Below are positions 34,241 to 44,365 of a DNA stretch of 64,000 nt, piece by piece (position 1 is the first letter of the stretch; each line of letters begins with the position of its first letter). Under the pieces are notes generated by a model. It saw nothing but the letters and a program-made list of their open reading frames with translations. It had not been told where the DNA came from and searched no databases. The translations under genes were made by a program, and so were the position numbers. The DNA is from Phytophthora colocasiae (taxonomy: Eukaryota; Oomycota; Peronosporomycetes; Peronosporales; Peronosporaceae): NCBI GenBank assembly GCA_018806915.1, contig JAGKQI010000047.1:62001-126000 (forward strand), given 5' to 3'.

Positions 34241-35608
34241 ATGAAGTCGCATAACTTGCAGTTGCTGTGTCTAGCTGTCAGCGCCACTTTATGCGGTGCC
34301 GAAGAAATGACCGTTGCCGACCCTCTTCCCGATCTCAAGGAGTCTCCATGGGGTCGCATTTACCTGCGCAACGGATTGGCCCCCATCCAGTACTTCCGCG
34401 ATGACTTCGGCGGCCCTTTACCACTTCACGAAGTTTCCCTCTACTTTCCCAAGCGCACCGAAGACAACTTTGGCTGTGAACTATTGCCTGAGCTGGAGTT
34501 GTTGGAAATTGAGGCCGCCAACCGCTCTACGGTGCTGGTCGTAGACCGAGGGGAGTGCACGTTTGAGCGCAAGGCACGTCTAGCCGACCAGATGGGGGCC
34601 GCCGCTCTCGTAGTGGTGAGCCCCACAGATGACGTTAGTTCCCCTGTAGCGGCACTCAAGAACGGCGATGAAGATATTTCTATCGCTTCCGTCATGATTC
34701 GACGCAGTGCCGGTGATATGCTTCGCGTTGTCGCTAAGCAAATGAGCATCTACGGCCGTCTGATTTCCATGACCTGCGAGAGGAAACCATACATGTGCAA
34801 ACCGCGATATGAGGCCGAGGAGGACTATATAGAAGCGTCAGTAGCTCGAGGCGGCTCGATCTTTTCCGTCTCAAAAGACGACGATGGTAGCCGCTTGGGT
34901 AGCTTTCTGGCAGCGGCTTATGGAAGCGTTTTATCCACGAAGATATCGTTTCCTTTGGCAACATTACTTGATGGAAAGCAAGCTTGCGTGGATGCTACAG
35001 AAGAGATCACTACTCAGTCAGAGTTCTCTGGCCGAGTAGTACTGATCCCAGCAGGACAGGCAGGAAGTTGCTCCGAATTCGAGAAGGTGTCGAATGCTCA
35101 ACGTCGCGGTGCAGGTGTGGTGGTCTTGATACAGCAGGACAATACAACGATAATGACGCACCCTGAAGTTAAAGTGACCTGGCACGCGTACAACATCACG
35201 ATTCCTGTACTTACCGTCTCCAGCGATACGGGTGCTAATCTGGTGGCTTTCTGGGACGCGCAGGGTGAAGCTGCTAGGCTGCGCTTTGCAGTGAGGAACG
35301 GAGTTGCTGATGCGCTGGAGTTGCTCGCAAAGTACTCAATCCGTTCGGCGTGGCCAAAGCGAGTGAAACGGTGCACCAAGACTCTTGCTACACTTCTCAG
35401 GCAACTTCGTGGCCTTGGGGGAGAATATGAGATGGAGGAGGCGCTCAAGAATGTGTTCCTCAACGTCGTTGGCGGGAGTTTGAAAGACTGGGAGACTGTA
35501 GTCTTGCACGAAGAGGAATTGGAAGACACCCAAGAAGCACCAGCGAGTCGCACCCAAGAACCGATTGTTCAAAGTATCAAGAAGTCGCAAACCCGTGACG
35601 AACTCTAA
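34241..35608 (+). CDS. Secreted/ER-resident protein with two PA domains and C-terminal RDEL
   Basis: 455 aa, single exon. Residues 1-20 are a signal peptide (hydrophobic L-L-C-L-A-V-S-A, Gly-Ala before the cut). Two protease-associated-type regions follow, at about 78-165 (V-L-V-V-D-R-G-E-C-T-F core, 98-108) and 235-330 (R-V-V-L-I-P-A-G then R-R-G-A-G-V-V-V-L). Asn-X-Ser/Thr sites occur at 94, 301 and 318. The last four residues are RDEL, an ER-retrieval signal. No peptidase catalytic domain is seen, so it is probably a PA-only luminal protein, perhaps a cargo receptor or chaperone-like factor (inference). The ATG fits the signal peptide. Its 3' end converges on PRMT5, 113 bp away. Confidence 0.85.
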   Translation: MKSHNLQLLCLAVSATLCGAEEMTVADPLPDLKESPWGRIYLRNGLAPIQYFRDDFGGPLPLHEVSLYFPKRTEDNFGCELLPELELLEIEAANRSTVLVVDRGECTFERKARLADQMGAAALVVVSPTDDVSSPVAALKNGDEDISIASVMIRRSAGDMLRVVAKQMSIYGRLISMTCERKPYMCKPRYEAEEDYIEASVARGGSIFSVSKDDDGSRLGSFLAAAYGSVLSTKISFPLATLLDGKQACVDATEEITTQSEFSGRVVLIPAGQAGSCSEFEKVSNAQRRGAGVVVLIQQDNTTIMTHPEVKVTWHAYNITIPVLTVSSDTGANLVAFWDAQGEAARLRFAVRNGVADALELLAKYSIRSAWPKRVKRCTKTLATLLRQLRGLGGEYEMEEALKNVFLNVVGGSLKDWETVVLHEEELEDTQEAPASRTQEPIVQSIKKSQTRDEL

Positions 35609-35721
35609 ACAGCCAACAAACTGGTTTCTTCATCGTTTGGTAGATTGATCAGCTCACTAGCTAAAGTCGACTCAAGACGAACTGATAATGCACTGATACT
35701 CTTCTAAGTTGACTTTCGTTC

Positions 35722-37892
35722 CTACAGTCCGATCCAGTAGGATCGCCCGTTCGGATTGTGGATGGGGACGTATTGCTTGCCGTCGCCTGAAGAAGCAGAC
35801 CACTCATACCACACGCGGTTGTTAGCCTCCAGCCTCCAGAAATTCACCACAACCTCTTCACCCTTCTGGAAGCGCAGGGGTTGGCGCAGAGGGAAGTAGA
35901 TCGGGAACCAGCTGAACATGCCATCCGAGTGGGTATCTGGCTCAATGCTCAGCGTCACATCCCCGAACAACACGGCGTCGAAATAACCAGCCAGTCCATG
36001 GACCGCAGCGCTCTCAGCTGCGACAAAACGGAGTTCTGCTTGCCTCCTGTTGTCAATCCGCGAGTTGAATTTCGGATGAGTGAACTGAAAGCATTTCTGC
36101 GTGGGTGCTAACGCATAGAAGTTGTGTAGTCGGACGACATAGGGCGTTTCGAAGCTCTTGAGCGAGTCATGAACCTTCACCTCATTCCAGAGTTTGGAAG
36201 ACATTACAGGAGTCACGAAAGACGTGTACTCACGCGGAATACTGATGCCATTCTCTACAACATCACACGAACAATTAAGAGATTCATACCGATCCTCCCA
36301 TTTACAGAATGCGAACAACTCACCATGCAAGAAGTCCTGCGCACCATCCAAACACTCTGGAGACAGTTCGTTGTCACCAAATGACCCTAGAAGCTCACTC
36401 ACCATGATGTCAGCACGCTCTTCCGTCCGCCAGTTGCGCATGTCCGACGCGATGATCGTGACATTGTCCCATTTCTCCGAGATCTTGAGGTTGCGCAGTG
36501 TGATGACTGCGTTCGGGTTTTTCTCCACAGCAAACATGCGCGTTTTGCGGTTCGCGACAGTTGCAGCACGAAGGGCGCAACGTACGAGAGGTCCACGACC
36601 AGCGCCAACAACCATAACAACCGACTCTTTGTCTTCCGGGGTTTGCTCTAGCGCCTGAGTGATGGCCTTTTCGTACTGGTTGTACTTGAAAGCGTCCTGC
36701 TCGAAAGTTTCGTATGTTTGTGACTCCAAGTTGTCCATGAGAGGCTGCAGTGGCGCCTGGAGGTAGTCGAGATATGGTGCCTCAAATTGTGCCTTGCGGT
36801 CCTGACTCGGGCGTTTGCTGTACAAGAAATGCAGATACTGCACATACGGCAGGAGTTTTCCACGATGACGGGGTCGCCCACTGAGGTAGAACTGGATGTT
36901 GTGCTGGAAAAGCTGTGCCATCAGCTTCTGGTGTCGTTGGGACAGCGCTGGGTAACCTTTGCGGTTAGTCAGGAAAATATCCGTCGGGATGATAGCCGCC
37001 TACGTTTGCAAAAATGTTGTCACGCCTCGTTCAAACATCACTAGGAGAACATGAACCGCTCACCTTAACTGGTTCACCTAGCCAGCGCTGAATCTCCTCA
37101 GCACTCGGTAGGTCAGCTGTAACTTCAAGTGCCACGTGAAGCTTCGGGTGATACTCGCAGCGAGCACGCAAAGCGTCCCAGGTCTCCCACGAGTCAGCCA
37201 TCACCTCGTCCACTTCGTCCGTTTCCAGCATGACAGCACCACGAAGACCCGCCACTGGATCTACCTCCATCGGTGCATTACTATTCGACTGGTGTCTCGT
37301 TGTCAGTGGAATGCGCACCCAAAACTGGAGATATTGAGCCTGTGTGAGCGATTGGTTGAGCACTCGTGCGTAGTTCGCTGACGAGTGCGCGTGACGCGGC
37401 GTGGGTAACATCACGGCCGGTACGGACAGGTGCGAGGCCCAAGCCACCTCCTGCTTAAAGACCTTCTCCGCACTTAGCCGAGCTTCCAGTGTGGCAGCAT
37501 CCAGATCAATCCACTTGGAAATGTTGCCTACTACAGATGCCGTCCATCCGCGCGAGTCCATGACTAGATCCGATCGAGCCTGTGGTCCGTCACGTGTATC
37601 CGAAAGCTCCTGGTCATCGCGCTTGAAGCTAGTAGCGGCAGCAATAGCAACGATACATGTCAGTGCATTGATTTATTGAAAACACCAGTATTCAAATGTA
37701 CCGAGGATGGAACAGCGGCGCCACCACTCCATTCATTTTGTCCTCAAAGACCTGCAACAAAAGATAACACAATTCAATAATAACAGTCATTATAACATGG
37801 AGATGCAGCTGAACAGCAAGACAAACCTTGTCGAGCGTCGCTGGGAGATCATGGACGAAGGATGTCTCGAGCCCCACGAAGATGCGGCTCAT
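35722..37892 (-). CDS. PRMT5: Protein arginine N-methyltransferase 5 (five exons, 629 aa)
   Basis: PRMT5 makes symmetric dimethylarginine on spliceosomal Sm proteins, histones and other targets. Exons: 37892-37827, 37751-37702, 37628-37064, 36999-36324, 36254-35722. All introns are GT-AG and the sum is 630 codons including stop (human protein 637 aa). The N-terminal barrel has F-H-P-R-F-K-R at the exon 2-3 junction and W-L-G-E-P-V-K-A-A-I at the 3-4 junction. The SAM loop G-A-G-R-G-P is at about 359, the double-E motif S-E-L-L-G-S-F ... E-L-S-P-E-C at about 429-438, and the Phe needed for symmetric methylation at about 326 (Y-E-T-F-E). The last intron (69 nt) has no stop and is in phase. It is divergent from the gene at 37970. 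Confidence 0.95.
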
Positions 37893-37969
37893 GGTTGGCA
37901 GTAAAAATTGTCACTCAACTGAGGCAATCTCAGTGACATTCAGTATCTTATCGAAATCAGACGAAAGAC

Positions 37970-38806
37970 ATGCGTCACCTATGGCTGGCGCTGCTGCTGC
38001 TCTCGGCGTTGGGCGTGTGTGCCGAGGAGCAATCTCCTGTGTTTGAGCCAAGTGACAATGATGACGCGGCTTTGCTGAGGTCTGGAGCGACCGAGAATGT
38101 TGAGGAGTTCGTGGAGAACGCGACACTTTCTGCGGCCTTTTCGGGTTGTGGCTTGTGTCAGCAAACAGGTCAATGTGACCACGCTTTTCGTGGCCAACCT
38201 GGCCAGTTCTGCATCGGCTTGGCGTCGGGTGCACCATGTTGCTGCCCAAGGGACGCACAGTGCGCTGCCAGTCCCTATGAATGTCGTTGTCGTCGAGTGG
38301 TTCCAACCTACCACTACGGAGGTGATGACTACCACCCTAACTCACACTCGGGCGTGTCAGGCACCTTCATCTTCTTCGTACTGCTGCTGGTCTGCTGTGT
38401 ATGCTGCTGCTACTTACCGGCACGTCGTGCGCAACAGGAGAGAGAGGAGCAGTTTGTGTATGCCCAGCCTGTTGGCAGTCAATATGGCACGTATCCGGCC
38501 CAGCAACAGCAGGCTCCTTATGCCTATGCGTCAGCCCCCGTTGCTTACGAATCATCTCCATACCATGAGAGCGGCGGTGGCGGCAACACGATGGCAGCAG
38601 GTGCACTGGGAGCTCTAGGAGGTTTGGGAGTTGGCGCAGCATTGGGCTCCATGTTTGGCGGCCACAACAACAACAACAACAACAGTGGATACAGCGGCGA
38701 TATGGGCGGCGTTTCTGACAATACGTACACTTTCAGCGGTGATACAGGCGGCGGAGATTTTGGTGGAGATGGCGGTGACGACGGAACCTTCGCTGGCGAC
38801 TCGTGA
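37970..38806 (+). CDS. Type I membrane protein with Cys-rich ectodomain and Gly/Asn-rich tail
   Basis: 278 aa, one exon. Residues 1-18 form a signal peptide. The ectodomain (20-130) has a compact Cys-rich module at 60-107 (C-G-L-C, C-C-C, C-R-C; about ten Cys). A membrane segment lies at 131-149 (F-I-F-F-V-L-L-L-V-C-C-V-C-C-C-Y) followed by a basic stop-transfer A-R-R. The cytoplasmic tail is rich in Tyr, Gln and Pro, then Gly, then a run of six Asn and G-G-D repeats. Several tail Tyr (Y-A-Q-P, Y-G-T-Y) could be sorting or phosphorylation sites (inference). The family is not recognised; it may be an oomycete surface protein. Start codons of this gene and PRMT5 are 77 bp apart on opposite strands, suggesting a shared promoter. 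Confidence 0.8.
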   Translation: MRHLWLALLLLSALGVCAEEQSPVFEPSDNDDAALLRSGATENVEEFVENATLSAAFSGCGLCQQTGQCDHAFRGQPGQFCIGLASGAPCCCPRDAQCAASPYECRCRRVVPTYHYGGDDYHPNSHSGVSGTFIFFVLLLVCCVCCCYLPARRAQQEREEQFVYAQPVGSQYGTYPAQQQQAPYAYASAPVAYESSPYHESGGGGNTMAAGALGALGGLGVGAALGSMFGGHNNNNNNSGYSGDMGGVSDNTYTFSGDTGGGDFGGDGGDDGTFAGDS

Positions 38807-39100
38807 TGGAGATACGGTAACGACAGCAGGATGAGTAGATGGGGAAACCGTGCTGTGCCTGCACACTCCACTCCTATGTTGTCGCAACAACTACATATAC
38901 ACATCTGTAAAACATTTCTAAAGTGCGTTGTGTGCGTAAATTTTAAACATCTTGTGGATTTCCATTGATGAGAGAGCTTATCGAGTATATATTACTCGTG
39001 CATCACGTCAGACCGCGAACTCAGCAGCATATCTTGGCCCTGGCACCGCGTACGGTTTGCATCAATGGTCTCCAGCAGTATCTAACGTAACGGGGATCTT

Positions 39101-39397
39101 TTACTCCAGCTTGCCGAGGATTTCCTCGTCGCGGAAGAGGAAGAACTCCTTGTCGCCCAGCTTCACAGAGCTGCCACCGTACTCGGGAAGCAGCACCTTG
39201 TCACCCACAGCGCTCTGGGCGGGGATGAGAGTTCCATCGGGGGAACGAGCACCAGGTCCGACAGCCACAACCTCGCCCTCGTTCTGCTGCTTGGACTCGG
39301 CGTCCGGCAGGTAGATGCCGCTGGCGGTCTTGGCCACGGCCTCGAAGCGCTTAACCAGCACACGGTTGCCGAAGGGGATCAACTTGCGGAGGGAGCT
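39101..39397 (-). CDS. HSPE1: Mitochondrial chaperonin 10 (HSP10/GroES), main exon
   Basis: The exon encodes about 98 residues, from S-S-L-R-K-L-I-P-F-G-N-R-V-L-V-K-R through the mobile-loop region (T-A-S-G-I-Y-L-P) and roof region to L-L-P-E-Y-G-G and the final F-R-D-E-E-I-L-G-K-L. This is the whole GroES fold; with HSP60 it folds matrix proteins. The exon opens after TGTAG (acceptor at 39399-39398). The start codon must lie in a short upstream exon. ATG 39469-39467 followed by GT fits in phase (intron 39466-39398) but the donor GTGCGG is unusual, so the first exon is uncertain. It is convergent with the Cys-rich membrane protein gene. Confidence 0.92.
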   Translation of the reverse strand, partial: SSLRKLIPFGNRVLVKRFEAVAKTASGIYLPDAESKQQNEGEVVAVGPGARSPDGTLIPAQSAVGDKVLLPEYGGSSVKLGDKEFFLFRDEEILGKLE

Positions 39398-39469
39398 CTA
39401 CACGTACAGTAAACAAGCGAGTTAGAGGCGGTTTATGAGCGGTGGATTAAGAGCGCAACACCGCACCAT

Positions 39470-39924
39470 TATTGTGATGCGCGGAATCAAAGGCGAAAAG
39501 CGAATTGATCGTTGGTATCAAACGTAATGTGCGGTCCGAGTTGAAGCGACCTTCGCGCAACATGATTTTGACAGCAAGCGTTTGTATTAGGCTATGTGTA
39601 ATTTCAGTATAGTTTTAGTCTACGCGTAATTAAAACGAAACCTTCGCGCAACATCTGACCACCAATCGATTGTTCCAGAACGGATAACCTTGCTTCAACA
39701 TGAATGCAATTGCCATGTCCATTACATGTATAGTTCACTTGGCTGTCATACCGAATGGGAGTGATTTTAAAGTTGGATGCATGTTGTGTGCGTATGATCC
39801 TTTAGTATCATATTTTAGCACTGGGAATGTCCTCCTTTGGTAACTTGTGCGAAGACTCACGTGACACCTCCCCACGCAAGACACATAGCGTGACAATCTT
39901 CCTTGAGTCCATGAAGCAACCATC
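39470..39924. other. Intergenic, no recognisable gene
   Basis: Contains AT-rich sequence upstream of chaperonin 10 and no ORF with a recognised motif. The left arm of the large palindrome begins at its right edge. Confidence 0.5.
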
Positions 39925-41790
39925 TTGCACAACTGTGCGAGTCACGCCGCTATAAGTGATCGTATCACAGAGGTTATAGTGGTGCTTCAGCCCCAGTAGT
40001 TCGATGGGTAACGCTGGATGATAACACGGCAGGTAAACGCACCAGATCTTGCGTCAGAAACGGGTCCCTTCCTGTGCGAGCAAGTTGCATGACAGCAGCA
40101 TCGCAGCGGAGATCACTGACAGATACAACAGCTCGACATCACGGATTGCTGCTGCTGTTGCTACGTACGACAGTACGTCAAACCTTCATGGCTTAACCTG
40201 TAATGGCAAGAGCAGCAACTGCTCCACCGATGTACGTCCCAATCCGTTGAAGAACACAAGCAACTCGTAGATATATTTTCGGTTTTTCACTTTTCCTCGG
40301 AGCGGACACCGTACGACGGGTCCCTCCAACCAGGCGGGCAGTTGCTTGCCGAACTCAGCTCGCTTCCACGCTTGCGGTCGTTCGCCAGCTTTCAACGCAC
40401 ATACTACTACACGGGGACGCACGAGCGAGTCGCTGCACTCACTTGGTTACGAGCACTTTCTTAAGTGTCTCAACGCGCACGGGGCCTGCCCGTGAGCGCA
40501 CCGGGTACCGGTCCAGGTACACGACCTCACACTTGTTGTTCGTCTTAATATCCTTGCACAGGGTCTCCCATACTTTGTTCTTCTTCATCTGGATGGGGGT
40601 CACGGGCTCCTGCACCTCCTCGCCGCTGGCGTACACGCGCTCGCCGATCTCGGACTCCGGACTTGGGTCCAGTAGCTCCACCTTGCCCTTGTCGTTGGCT
40701 ACCAGAAGAATCGCGCCCGTGGAGCGCGTGCGCACGACCTTGACCATCTTGAGGTTGCAAAGTACCACGACCTTGCGGTCTACGAGCTCCTCCTCGGCGA
40801 AGTACGGCTGGTGCTCCATGACCATCTCGAGCTCCTCGCCCTTGCCGATGTCCACCTTCTCAATGTAGTGGCGCTCCGAGTTTGGGTGAGCCGTCACCTC
40901 GGTGATCTTGCCTACCCGCAGGTCCAGCTGGGAGAACACGATCGGTGAGCTGTACACGTCGGACTTGACCATGGTTAGTGGGGTGGTGTAGGGATACTTG
41001 GCTTGTGCTTGAAAAGGCTCTTGCTGAAGAACCACTTGCGCGCTGGAAGACAACTTGGGAAATGAATGGGGGAGATCTTGGGTGAGGCGAAAGCGAGGCG
41101 TACGTACCCCCCGGTCGCTTCCCAAAAAGCGTGGATCCAGCTGGACGAGAAGCCCAAGACATGCAGCGGTTGCAACTTCAAGCACGCCTCTTTGTTTTCC
41201 GCCAATCGCAGCGCACAGTCCATGGAAAGGGCGAATTGTCGCCTCCCGATTGGACAGAATATGCTGCGGGTGCCGACTGCGCGTGTCTTGCCTGCGGAGC
41301 TGTGTGCCATCGTGCTGGAATGGCACTGGAAGTAGCAGCATTTAGCATTATCGTTCTCAGTTACTAGTATGGCTAGCGTCAGGTGGAGACAACCGTCGAG
41401 CTTCTATTCGATCTGAGTTTCAGTCCGCATCATACGGATCCCCTCGTTGATAAGCATCATCGCCACGCGCGTCGCTTCGGTGGGGAGATGGGCGCCGTCT
41501 ATGTTGAAGTCATAACATGGTCCCTGCCAAACTTAATACAGCTTGAAGTTCCAGGTGACTCGAAGTCTGCACTCGGATCGGGAGCGCTGCATACAAAGAG
41601 CAAGACGCCCCAACGAGGCAGTGCGTTCCTCCAGCAGCACCCAGACATGCGCCGGAAGCTGTGTACGCACTTGTTTCGGCAAAGTGTCAGCTAGACGTCG
41701 GACCAAGTGCTGAAGCAGGGCAATGCATGCACATGCTGTCAATGGCGTCTAACATTGCGCGCAGCAGTGATACGAAGTCAACTTCAGTTG
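39925..41790 (+). repeat. Left arm of a large palindrome
   Basis: Inverted copy of 42375-44165 plus 50044-50200. The core (about 40150-41340), including the EMAP-II gene and its flanks, appears identical in both arms. The outer flanks carry many substitutions and small indels, for example a 10-bp gap near 39955 and an insert of about 65 bp in the right arm near 42515. Confidence 0.9.
40439..40972 (-). CDS. EMAP-II-like tRNA-binding protein, left copy
   Basis: 177 aa from ATG 40972 (context ACCATGG). The protein is a stand-alone EMAP-II/Arc1p-type tRNA-binding OB-fold: L-D-L-R-V-G-K-I near residue 14, then H-P-N-S-E-R-H-Y near 27, V-V-V-L-C-N-L-K-M, and the C-terminal E-W-E-like segment with Y-L-D-R-Y-P-V. 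Such domains help aminoacyl-tRNA synthetases hold tRNA (AIMP1, Arc1p, TyrRS C-terminus). No synthetase domain is attached. The frame is open further upstream to 41341, but that part has no domain sense and the ATG at 40972 is the likely start. An identical copy lies on the other arm, with the two genes divergent. Confidence 0.9.
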   Translation of the reverse strand: MVKSDVYSSPIVFSQLDLRVGKITEVTAHPNSERHYIEKVDIGKGEELEMVMEHQPYFAEEELVDRKVVVLCNLKMVKVVRTRSTGAILLVANDKGKVELLDPSPESEIGERVYASGEEVQEPVTPIQMKKNKVWETLCKDIKTNNKCEVVYLDRYPVRSRAGPVRVETLKKVLVTK

Positions 41791-42374
41791 CGTCTATCCA
41801 ACTGAGCGGTTGTAACTTTGACGTGCAAAACTGCTCATAGGTTTCGAACTATGAACCATAAGCATTAAGCGAAAACCAATATGAGGAATTTATTCGAGGT
41901 GGCTTTAATTCCGTGATGAATCCACAGCAGTCGAAACTAATTGAGTAGGAGGTAAATCATCTCTTTCTTATTATGATGTTTGCTCCAACAGCTCAATAGA
42001 ACATCGCACCTTGTTTTTATTCATCTGATAATTCTGATAATTATCAGTTTTTCGGCGACAGATTGCAGAAAAAGAGCAATGTGCCTCTTTGTCATTTGAA
42101 TTGGCTCCAAGGCAAAATTTGGCTCCAAGGTCCTAAAGGACAAGGCCTGTTGAATTTTGCATGTTTATTGTGTGGCCGCTCTACGGACATCCAACCTGAT
42201 AATACACTTCAAGCTGAGCAATTTTGACCCGATCGACGGCGAGATCCATCCATTGTCGTACATTTTCTTCATAACGGCTGACTCGCGTACACTCAGCGTA
42301 AAATCTCATTGCTTTCACCTTTATTATGTAGTACACGTCGCGAAAGCACTAAATTTATCTATTTTACACGCTCA
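41791..42374. other. Unique spacer at the centre of the palindrome
   Basis: 584 bp that do not pair between the arms. AT-rich, with a repeat of TTGGCTCCAAGG (about 42103 and 42120). No gene seen. Confidence 0.6.
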
Positions 42375-44165
42375 CAACTGAAGTTGACTTCGTATCACTG
42401 CTGCGCAAAGTTAGACGCCATTGACAGCATGTGCATGCATTGCCCTGCTTCAGCACTTGGTCTGACGTCTAGCTGACACTTTGCCGAAACAAGTGCGTAC
42501 ACAGCGCTTCCGGCGTCCCACCGTCCTTTCCCAGCGCTGCTTGGTGTGCTTGCGAACGTCATCGCGTTGGATGCATGTCTGGGTGCTGCTGGAGCGCTCT
42601 GCCTCGTTGGGGCGTCTTGCTCTTTGTATGCAGCGCTCCCGATCCGAGTGCAGACTTCGAGTCACCTGGAACTTCAAGCTGTATTAAGTTTGGCAGGGAC
42701 TATTTTATGACTTCAACATAGACGATGCCCATCCCCCCCACTGAAGCGACGCGCGTGGCGATGATGCTTATCAACGAGGGGCTCCGCAAGATGCAGACCG
42801 TATCTGAAACTCAGATCGAATAGAAGCTCGACGGTTGTCTCCACCTGACGCTACGCTAGTCATACTAGTAACTGAGAACGATATAGCAGCTTAATGCTAA
42901 ATGCTAAATGCTGCTACTTCCAGTGCCATTCCAGCACGATGGCACACAGCTCCGCAGGCAAGACACGCGCAGTCGGCACCCGCAGCATATTCTGTCCAAT
43001 CGGGAGGCGACAATTCGCCCTTTCCATGGACTGTGCGCTGCGATTGGCGGAAAACAAAGAGGCGTGCTTGAAGTTGCAACCGCTGCATGTCTTGGGCTTC
43101 TCGTCCAGCTGGATCCACGCTTTTTGGGAAGCGACCGGGGGGTACGTACGCCTCGCTTTCGCCTCACCCAAGATCTCCCCCATTCATTTCCCAAGTTGTC
43201 TTCCAGCGCGCAAGTGGTTCTTCAGCAAGAGCCTTTTCAAGCACAAGCCAAGTATCCCTACACCACCCCACTAACCATGGTCAAGTCCGACGTGTACAGC
43301 TCACCGATCGTGTTCTCCCAGCTGGACCTGCGGGTAGGCAAGATCACCGAGGTGACGGCTCACCCAAACTCGGAGCGCCACTACATTGAGAAGGTGGACA
43401 TCGGCAAGGGCGAGGAGCTCGAGATGGTCATGGAGCACCAGCCGTACTTCGCCGAGGAGGAGCTCGTAGACCGCAAGGTCGTGGTACTTTGCAACCTCAA
43501 GATGGTCAAGGTCGTGCGCACGCGCTCCACGGGCGCGATTCTTCTGGTAGCCAACGACAAGGGCAAGGTGGAGCTACTGGACCCAAGTCCGGAGTCCGAG
43601 ATCGGCGAGCGCGTGTACGCCAGCGGCGAGGAGGTGCAGGAGCCCGTGACCCCCATCCAGATGAAGAAGAACAAAGTATGGGAGACCCTGTGCAAGGATA
43701 TTAAGACGAACAACAAGTGTGAGGTCGTGTACCTGGACCGGTACCCGGTGCGCTCACGGGCAGGCCCCGTGCGCGTTGAGACACTTAAGAAAGTGCTCGT
43801 AACCAAGTGAGTGCAGCGACTCGCTCGTGCGTCCCCGTGTAGTAGTATGTGCGTTGAAAGCTGGCGAACGACCGCAAGCGTGGAAGCGAGCTGAGTTCGG
43901 CAAGCAACTGCCCGCCTGGTTGGAGGGACCCGTCGTACGGTGTCCGCTCCGAGGAAAAGTGAAAAACCGAAAATATATCTACGAGTTGCTTGTGTTCTTC
44001 AACGGATTGGGACGTACATCGGTGGAGCAGTTGCTGCTCTTGCCATTACAGGTTAAGCCATGAAGGTTTGACGTACTGTCGTACGTAGCAACAGCAGCAG
44101 CAATCCGTGATGTCGAGCTGGTGTATCTGTCAGTGATCTCCGCTGCGATGCTGCTGTCATGCAAC
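42375..44165 (-). repeat. Right arm of the large palindrome, inner part
   Basis: Pairs with 41790 down to about 40080. It is broken at 44165 by the Copia insertion and resumes at 50044. Confidence 0.9.
43277..43810 (+). CDS. EMAP-II-like tRNA-binding protein, right copy
   Basis: Protein identical to the left copy at 40972-40439 over all 177 residues. About 350 bp of 5' flank and at least 240 bp of 3' flank also appear the same. ATG 43277 is in the same ACCATGG context. The Copia element lies 355 bp beyond its stop, so both copies should still be expressed. Identity that includes non-coding sequence points to recent duplication or gene conversion rather than selection alone. Confidence 0.9.
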   Translation: MVKSDVYSSPIVFSQLDLRVGKITEVTAHPNSERHYIEKVDIGKGEELEMVMEHQPYFAEEELVDRKVVVLCNLKMVKVVRTRSTGAILLVANDKGKVELLDPSPESEIGERVYASGEEVQEPVTPIQMKKNKVWETLCKDIKTNNKCEVVYLDRYPVRSRAGPVRVETLKKVLVTK

Positions 44166-44365
44166 TATTAGACTAAGGTATTTGACCGTCAGTTTAAAAG
44201 TGAGGAGGGCATACAAGCGGGCGCACGCGTCCTCCTCACGAACAACATCCCTCGGTATATTTTAGTGTCACTTAGTAAGTGACCTTATAAAGTAGTAAGA
44301 TGGTTGACCTTTTCTATTGGCTTTTGTTCCTTATCATTTTATCCAATAGATGGAGTCCCATAACA
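44166..44365 (-). repeat. Copia 3' LTR
   Basis: 200 bp. Contains a perfect 8-nt-arm hairpin GTCACTTA-G-TAAGTGAC. Confidence 0.95.

Noticed and set aside
40186..40422. 78-codon ORF repeated in both palindrome arms (also 43827-44063)
   Set aside because: Its duplication only reflects the palindrome. It lies in the 3' flank of the EMAP-II gene and shows no known motif.
40973..41341. N-terminal extension of the EMAP-II ORF (to 300 aa), mirrored at 42908-43276
   Set aside because: Several frames are open there on both strands. The extension has no domain character, and the ATG at 40972/43277 has a good context just before the conserved domain.
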